Positions 7,438-9,506 of a DNA stretch of 9,506 bases are shown here, one piece after another. The notes beneath the pieces were generated by a model. It was not told where the DNA came from. It saw only the letters and a list, made by a program, of their open reading frames with translations, and made no database searches. The stretch's first letter is position 1. The number at the start of each line of letters is the position of its first letter. A program made the translations under genes and the position numbers. Source of the stretch: an uncultured Chitinophagaceae bacterium (GTDB lineage: Bacteria > Bacteroidota > Bacteroidia > Chitinophagales > Chitinophagaceae); NCBI GenBank assembly GCA_937897585.1, contig CALCNY010000354.1, positions 1-9,506 on the forward strand, read 5' to 3'.

Positions 7438-7465
7438 TTCAGTTGGTTAGAATGCCGCCCTGTCA
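7424..7465 (+). repeat. 42-bp direct repeat, copy 2 (inside intact tRNA-Asp)
   Basis: Exact match to 7090-7131. Here it continues into a normal anticodon stem and complete tRNA. Its left end (GTTT, 7424-7427) also encodes part of the GIY-YIG C-terminus. Confidence 0.95.
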
Positions 7466-7504
7466 CGGCGGAGGTCGCGGGTTCGAGTCCCGTCCGGTCC
7501 GCCA
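7428..7504 (+). tRNA. tRNA-Asp (anticodon GTC), CCA encoded
   Basis: A full cloverleaf can be drawn. The acceptor GGATCGG pairs with CCGGTCC (one T-G wobble). The D stem is GTTC/GAAT. The anticodon stem CCGCC/GGCGG encloses loop CTGTCAC with anticodon GTC at 7462-7464. The variable loop is AGGTC, and the T stem GCGGG/CCCGT carries loop TTCGAGT. The discriminator is G (7501), as expected for aspartate, and CCA (7502-7504) is encoded. Its 5' ten bases overlap the end of the GIY-YIG gene. A terminator follows 22 bases after CCA. Its 3' end abuts what looks like an integrated element and is the probable attachment site. Confidence 0.97.
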
Positions 7505-7509
7505 GATGG

Positions 7510-7598
7510 CTGTCTCACACAGTCTCAAAGCGTGTAAATCCTTGATTTTACACGCTTTTTTGTTTTAGGTCTGTCTCATAATGTCTCATTTTGTATCA
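7510..7598 (+). repeat. GTCTCA sites phased at 10 bp, either side of the terminator
   Basis: GTCTCA occurs at 7512-7517 and 7522-7527, then again at 7573-7578 and 7583-7588, followed by the variant GTATCA at 7593-7598. Within each group the spacing is exactly 10 bases. The blocks 7510-7527 and 7571-7588 match at 15 of 18 positions. Ten-base phasing puts the sites on one DNA face, as expected for recombinase arm sites or a directionality-factor binding array. Confidence 0.7.
7527..7561 (+). terminator. Rho-independent terminator after tRNA-Asp
   Basis: AAAGCGTGTAAA (7527-7538) pairs perfectly over 12 bp with TTTACACGCTTT (7547-7558) around an 8-base loop, followed by a run of six T (7556-7561). 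It should end the GIY-YIG/tRNA transcript and insulate the integrase. It lies between the two GTCTCA groups. Confidence 0.9.
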
Positions 7599-7680
7599 TG
7601 TTTTGGTTTCTAACTGGTTACCCTTTTTCAGAAATCAAAAATGGGTAACCAGTGTTGGACAATTTGATACATTATGAGAC
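7573..7680. repeat. Outer inverted repeat of the integrase upstream region
   Basis: GTCTCATAATGT (7573-7584) is the exact reverse complement of ACATTATGAGAC (7669-7680). The right arm also carries TGATAC at 7665-7670, ten bases from TGAGAC at 7675-7680, mirroring the phased sites on the left. It encloses a second hairpin (7613-7653) and probably belongs to the element's recombination or regulatory site. Confidence 0.8.
7613..7653. repeat. Long hairpin nested inside the outer inverted repeat
   Basis: ACTGGTTACCC (7613-7623) pairs perfectly with GGGTAACCAGT (7643-7653). After one T-T mismatch four more T-A pairs extend the stem to a 9-base loop (7629-7637). No T run follows on either strand, so it does not look like a terminator; an operator or recombinase core/arm site is more likely. 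Confidence 0.75.
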
Positions 7681-7700
7681 TGAAAAACAATGAGTTATCT

Positions 7701-7731
7701 TTTGCTTTACGATGTTTGGTATATATTTTTG
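7701..7731 (+). promoter_or_regulatory. Integrase promoter
   Basis: TTTG (7701-7704), a 19-base spacer and TATTTTTG (7724-7731) fit TTTG-N19-TAnnTTTG without mismatch. The start of transcription would be near 7738, giving a leader of about 27 bases that is mostly a small hairpin ending at the integrase ATG. Confidence 0.65.
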
Positions 7732-7744
7732 TAATCAAAATGGG

Positions 7745-7764
7745 GGCGATTTAAATCTATCGCC
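7745..7764 (+). promoter_or_regulatory. Hairpin abutting the integrase start codon
   Basis: GGCGAT (7745-7750) pairs with ATCGCC (7759-7764), and the ATG begins at 7765. The centre contains the self-complementary GATTTAAATC (7748-7757). The structure occupies the ribosome-binding region and could limit translation, or the DNA could be an operator. Inferred from sequence symmetry only. Confidence 0.5.
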
Positions 7765-9018
7765 ATGTCAGCAAAAACATCGTACGGATTAACCTTTTAC
7801 ATTAATCGTACAAAACAGAAAAAGAACGGTGAATGTCCTGTAATGCTTCGCATTAATATCAACGGACAAAGAGTCGTTTTACAAACAAAAAGGTATCTCT
7901 TTCCTCAAGACTGGGATACAAACCGCTACCAAATGAAAGGTAGAACCACGGAAGCACGTGTGTTCAATGACTACCTCGAAGCGTTGCGGATGAAGGCTCA
8001 CAAAAAATACAATGAGCTGTTAACTTTAAGCGATGATGTATCTCCGTACTTACTGCGTGATGCCATTTTAGGCGTTAATTCAGCAAAGTCGAAGATGATT
8101 ATGGAAGATGTATGGGAAGATTATGTCCAACGGCTTAAAAAGCTCATTGGAAAAGAAAACTCCTACACTACCTATCAGAAATACAACACCGCAAAAAAAC
8201 ATTTCCAAACTTTTTTGGTAAAGCATTACCGTGTCAATGATATCTCCGTTAAGTCAGTGGATTATCAAATGATACAGCAATACAGTCTATACCTGAGAAC
8301 TGAGAGATGTTGTAGTCACAATACAGCCACTAAATTTTTGCAGATGCTTAAGAGAATAACAAGCGATTGTATTAAAAATGGATGGCTGTCTAAAGACCCT
8401 TTTGTTTCCATTAGTCTAACCCGAAAGGAAGTTGAAAGACCTTTCTTGAATGAAGAAGAATTGAATAAGATCTATGAATTCTCATCACCCTTCGAAAGGT
8501 TGAATCGTGTGCGGGATTTCTTTATTTTTTCATGCTACACCGGATTAGCCTATATAGATGTGAAACAACTTAAAGGAATGGAAATTGAAGGCAGTGATGA
8601 ATTCGGGTATTGGATAAGAACCAAGCGACAAAAGACTGGTGGCAGAGCCAATATTCCATTACTGCCTAGAGCCATTGAGGTATTGAACAAGTATTGTCAT
8701 TTGGAAACACATGACCCAAATAAACCAGTATTGCCATTGTTAACCAACCAGAAAACTAATGCTTATTTAAAAGAGATAGCAGACCTCTGTGGTATTCATA
8801 AGCAGTTAACTTTTCACATTGCACGGCACACATTTGCCACCACAGTAACCATGATGAATGGTGTACCTATTGAATCTGTAAGCAAAATGCTTGGGCATAA
8901 GAGCATCAAAACCACCCAACATTACGCGAAAGTGGTTGACCAAAAAGTTGGAGAAGATATGAAGCGCTTGGCCGAAAGGTTAAATCATGGTACAGTTCCA
9001 ATAAATGCTGGTTATTGA
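7765..9018 (+). CDS. Tyrosine recombinase/integrase of CTnDOT-like type
   Basis: The 417 residues show the three-domain layout of Bacteroidota mobile-element integrases: an arm-type DNA-binding domain (about 5-88, with VMLRININGQRVVLQTKRYL), a SAM-like core-binding domain (about 110-215) and the catalytic domain (about 225-405). Catalytic residues are K290 (RQKTGG), H351 and R354 (HIARHTF), H378 (LGHKS) and nucleophile Y387 (TTQHYAK). The first catalytic arginine of the family is absent: TGLAYID has A262 at that place. IntDOT of CTnDOT is known to lack this arginine too, so the protein is probably active. It would cut and rejoin DNA at the tRNA-Asp 3' region to insert and excise the element. 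It has its own promoter and is followed with a one-base overlap or short gap by the DUF4248-like gene. Confidence 0.93.
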   Translation: MSAKTSYGLTFYINRTKQKKNGECPVMLRININGQRVVLQTKRYLFPQDWDTNRYQMKGRTTEARVFNDYLEALRMKAHKKYNELLTLSDDVSPYLLRDAILGVNSAKSKMIMEDVWEDYVQRLKKLIGKENSYTTYQKYNTAKKHFQTFLVKHYRVNDISVKSVDYQMIQQYSLYLRTERCCSHNTATKFLQMLKRITSDCIKNGWLSKDPFVSISLTRKEVERPFLNEEELNKIYEFSSPFERLNRVRDFFIFSCYTGLAYIDVKQLKGMEIEGSDEFGYWIRTKRQKTGGRANIPLLPRAIEVLNKYCHLETHDPNKPVLPLLTNQKTNAYLKEIADLCGIHKQLTFHIARHTFATTVTMMNGVPIESVSKMLGHKSIKTTQHYAKVVDQKVGEDMKRLAERLNHGTVPINAGY

Positions 9019-9047
9019 TGTTGATGTTAAGCATTAAATCTACCACT

Positions 9048-9275
9048 ATGCAAGATGATAAATTTATTGTGCGAGCTTATGGATTTGGTGAGCTCGCATA
9101 TTTATACTTTCCTACAATCACTAAAAAAAGCGCAAGCACTCAGCTCCGCAAGTGGATTCAATCTGATAGATTTTTATCGAAAGAATTGAGTGAAGTAGGA
9201 TATAAATTTAGTCAAAGAGTTTTAAGTCCAAAACAGGTTGAAGTTATAATAAAGATTCTAGGTATACCTTGGTGA
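9048..9275 (+). CDS. DUF4248-like small protein
   Basis: Taken from the ATG at 9048 this is 75 residues beginning MQDDKFIVRAYGFGELA. The pattern (K/R-x-Y-G-x-G-E-L-A near the start, YFP, then KSASTQLRKWI, a helical middle, and LSPKQVEVIIKILGIP at the end) matches what I recall of DUF4248, small proteins common on Bacteroides/Bacteroidota mobile elements. No function is established to my knowledge. The ordered helices and basic SASTQLRKWI segment would suit a small DNA-binding or regulatory protein, but that is inference. An ATG at 9018 overlapping the integrase TGA would add ten residues (MLMLSIKSTT); I prefer 9048 because the family begins close to the YGxGELA motif. Likely co-transcribed with the integrase and possibly a modulator of it. 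Confidence 0.75.
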   Translation: MQDDKFIVRAYGFGELAYLYFPTITKKSASTQLRKWIQSDRFLSKELSEVGYKFSQRVLSPKQVEVIIKILGIPW

Positions 9276-9378
9276 ATGGATAATTGAATAAAGTTAAATT
9301 TGAGAAAATATCCAGGACATGTAAAACTAAAAATCAGCAATCCAGTTGTCAGATTTAATACTAGCTTTTACACCTTAT

Positions 9379-9506
9379 TTAAGGTAAATCTTCTAAAATA
9401 ATTTGATCTTTTAATAAAGGTTTTTGTATATATATGTTTTCTTCAATAAGAATATGTTGAGTCAGCGTATTGAGAAGTCCATTCTGTGGATTTGTTGTTT
9501 CATTAA
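9379..9506 (-). CDS. Possible C-terminal end of an unidentified gene entering from the right edge
   Basis: On the minus strand, 41 codons are open from the right edge to TAA (9379-9381), ending KDQIILEDLP. The composition (NGLLNTLTQH, IEENIYIQKP) is protein-like and not just lysine/asparagine runs. No family is recognisable from this fragment. The stop lies in a small palindrome, ACCTTATTTAAGGT (9372-9385). It would converge on the DUF4248-like gene and be element cargo. Between 9276 and 9371 I see nothing else. Confidence 0.4.
   Translation of the reverse strand, partial: NETTNPQNGLLNTLTQHILIEENIYIQKPLLKDQIILEDLP

Larger units (their letters stand above)
7132..7465 (+). mobile_element. Inferred 334-bp GIY-YIG insertion unit that regenerates tRNA-Asp
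   Basis: Removing 334 bases (the distance between the two 42-base repeats) leaves one promoter and one intact tRNA-Asp. Drawn at the right edge of copy 1, the unit contains the junction hairpin, a T-arm fragment, the GIY-YIG gene, and a fresh tRNA 5' half that completes the gene downstream. This is an inference from repeat structure. A simple tandem duplication with later gene capture would leave a similar picture. There are no terminal inverted repeats, transposase or other genes. Confidence 0.45.
7505..9506 (+). mobile_element. Integrase-proximal end of an integrated element at tRNA-Asp (continues past the window)
   Basis: An intact tRNA 3' end is followed by clustered short repeats, a tyrosine recombinase reading away from the tRNA and a DUF4248-like gene, the usual layout of a tRNA-inserted island or integrative conjugative element in Bacteroidota. 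The left edge is placed just after CCA by convention; the real crossover probably lies within the tRNA 3' half. The far end and the duplicated tRNA fragment are outside the window, so size and type are unknown. Confidence 0.6.

Noticed and set aside
7132..7465. Self-splicing group I intron with a GIY-YIG homing endonuclease in the anticodon loop
   Set aside because: The breakpoint position and nuclease type fit, but the downstream sequence repeats the tRNA 5' half, so splicing would not be needed, and only about 50 non-coding bases remain, too few for a group I core.
7510..7682. CRISPR array reading of the GTCTCA repeats
   Set aside because: The units are six bases at 10-base spacing with both orientations present and no spacers of 25-40 bases; no cas gene is present.

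Overview
The window reads as a chromosomal segment of an AT-rich member of the Bacteroidota, probably close to the Chitinophagales. This rests on Bacteroidota-type promoters (TTTG, spacer of 19-21, TAnnTTTG), the absence of clear Shine-Dalgarno sites, a CTnDOT-style tyrosine recombinase, a DUF4248-like protein and a fused M1 peptidase/outer-membrane barrel. No species call is possible from the sequence alone.

Positions 198-6934 hold five genes on the minus strand. In transcription order they are accA (acetyl-CoA carboxylase carboxyltransferase alpha), a Gfo/Idh/MocA NAD(P)-dependent sugar dehydrogenase, a polyprenyl-phosphate sugar-1-phosphate transferase, a secreted M1 metallopeptidase with a C-terminal beta-barrel-like half, and a FemAB/GNAT-like acyltransferase that looks cut off at its 3' end. 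Gaps are a few to a few tens of bases, so they may be one operon. The dehydrogenase and sugar transferase fit cell-envelope glycan synthesis. The leftmost 197 bases do not continue the acyltransferase and may belong to inserted DNA; a plus-strand open frame enters from the left edge there.

Positions 7013-7504 are the most unusual part. A good promoter is followed by a broken copy of tRNA-Asp, a small GIY-YIG endonuclease-like gene, and then a complete tRNA-Asp(GTC). A 42-base segment (the 5' half of the tRNA plus four upstream bases) is repeated exactly, 334 bases apart. The broken copy departs from the intact one exactly after nucleotide 37 of the anticodon loop, where a 16-base hairpin takes over. 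The GIY-YIG stop codon lies inside the intact tRNA, and no separate promoter for that tRNA is visible. This looks like a small insertion unit that rebuilds the tRNA it enters.

Positions 7505-9506 look like the integrase-proximal end of a second mobile element sitting against the 3' end of the same tRNA. It has a terminator, an array of GTCTCA-type sites phased at 10 bases on both sides of that terminator, nested inverted repeats, a promoter, a tyrosine recombinase lacking the usual first catalytic arginine, and a DUF4248-like small protein. The last 230 bases hold no complete gene, but a minus-strand open frame enters from the right edge. One tRNA gene therefore seems to have been used on its 5' side by a GIY-YIG unit and on its 3' side by an integrase-borne island.
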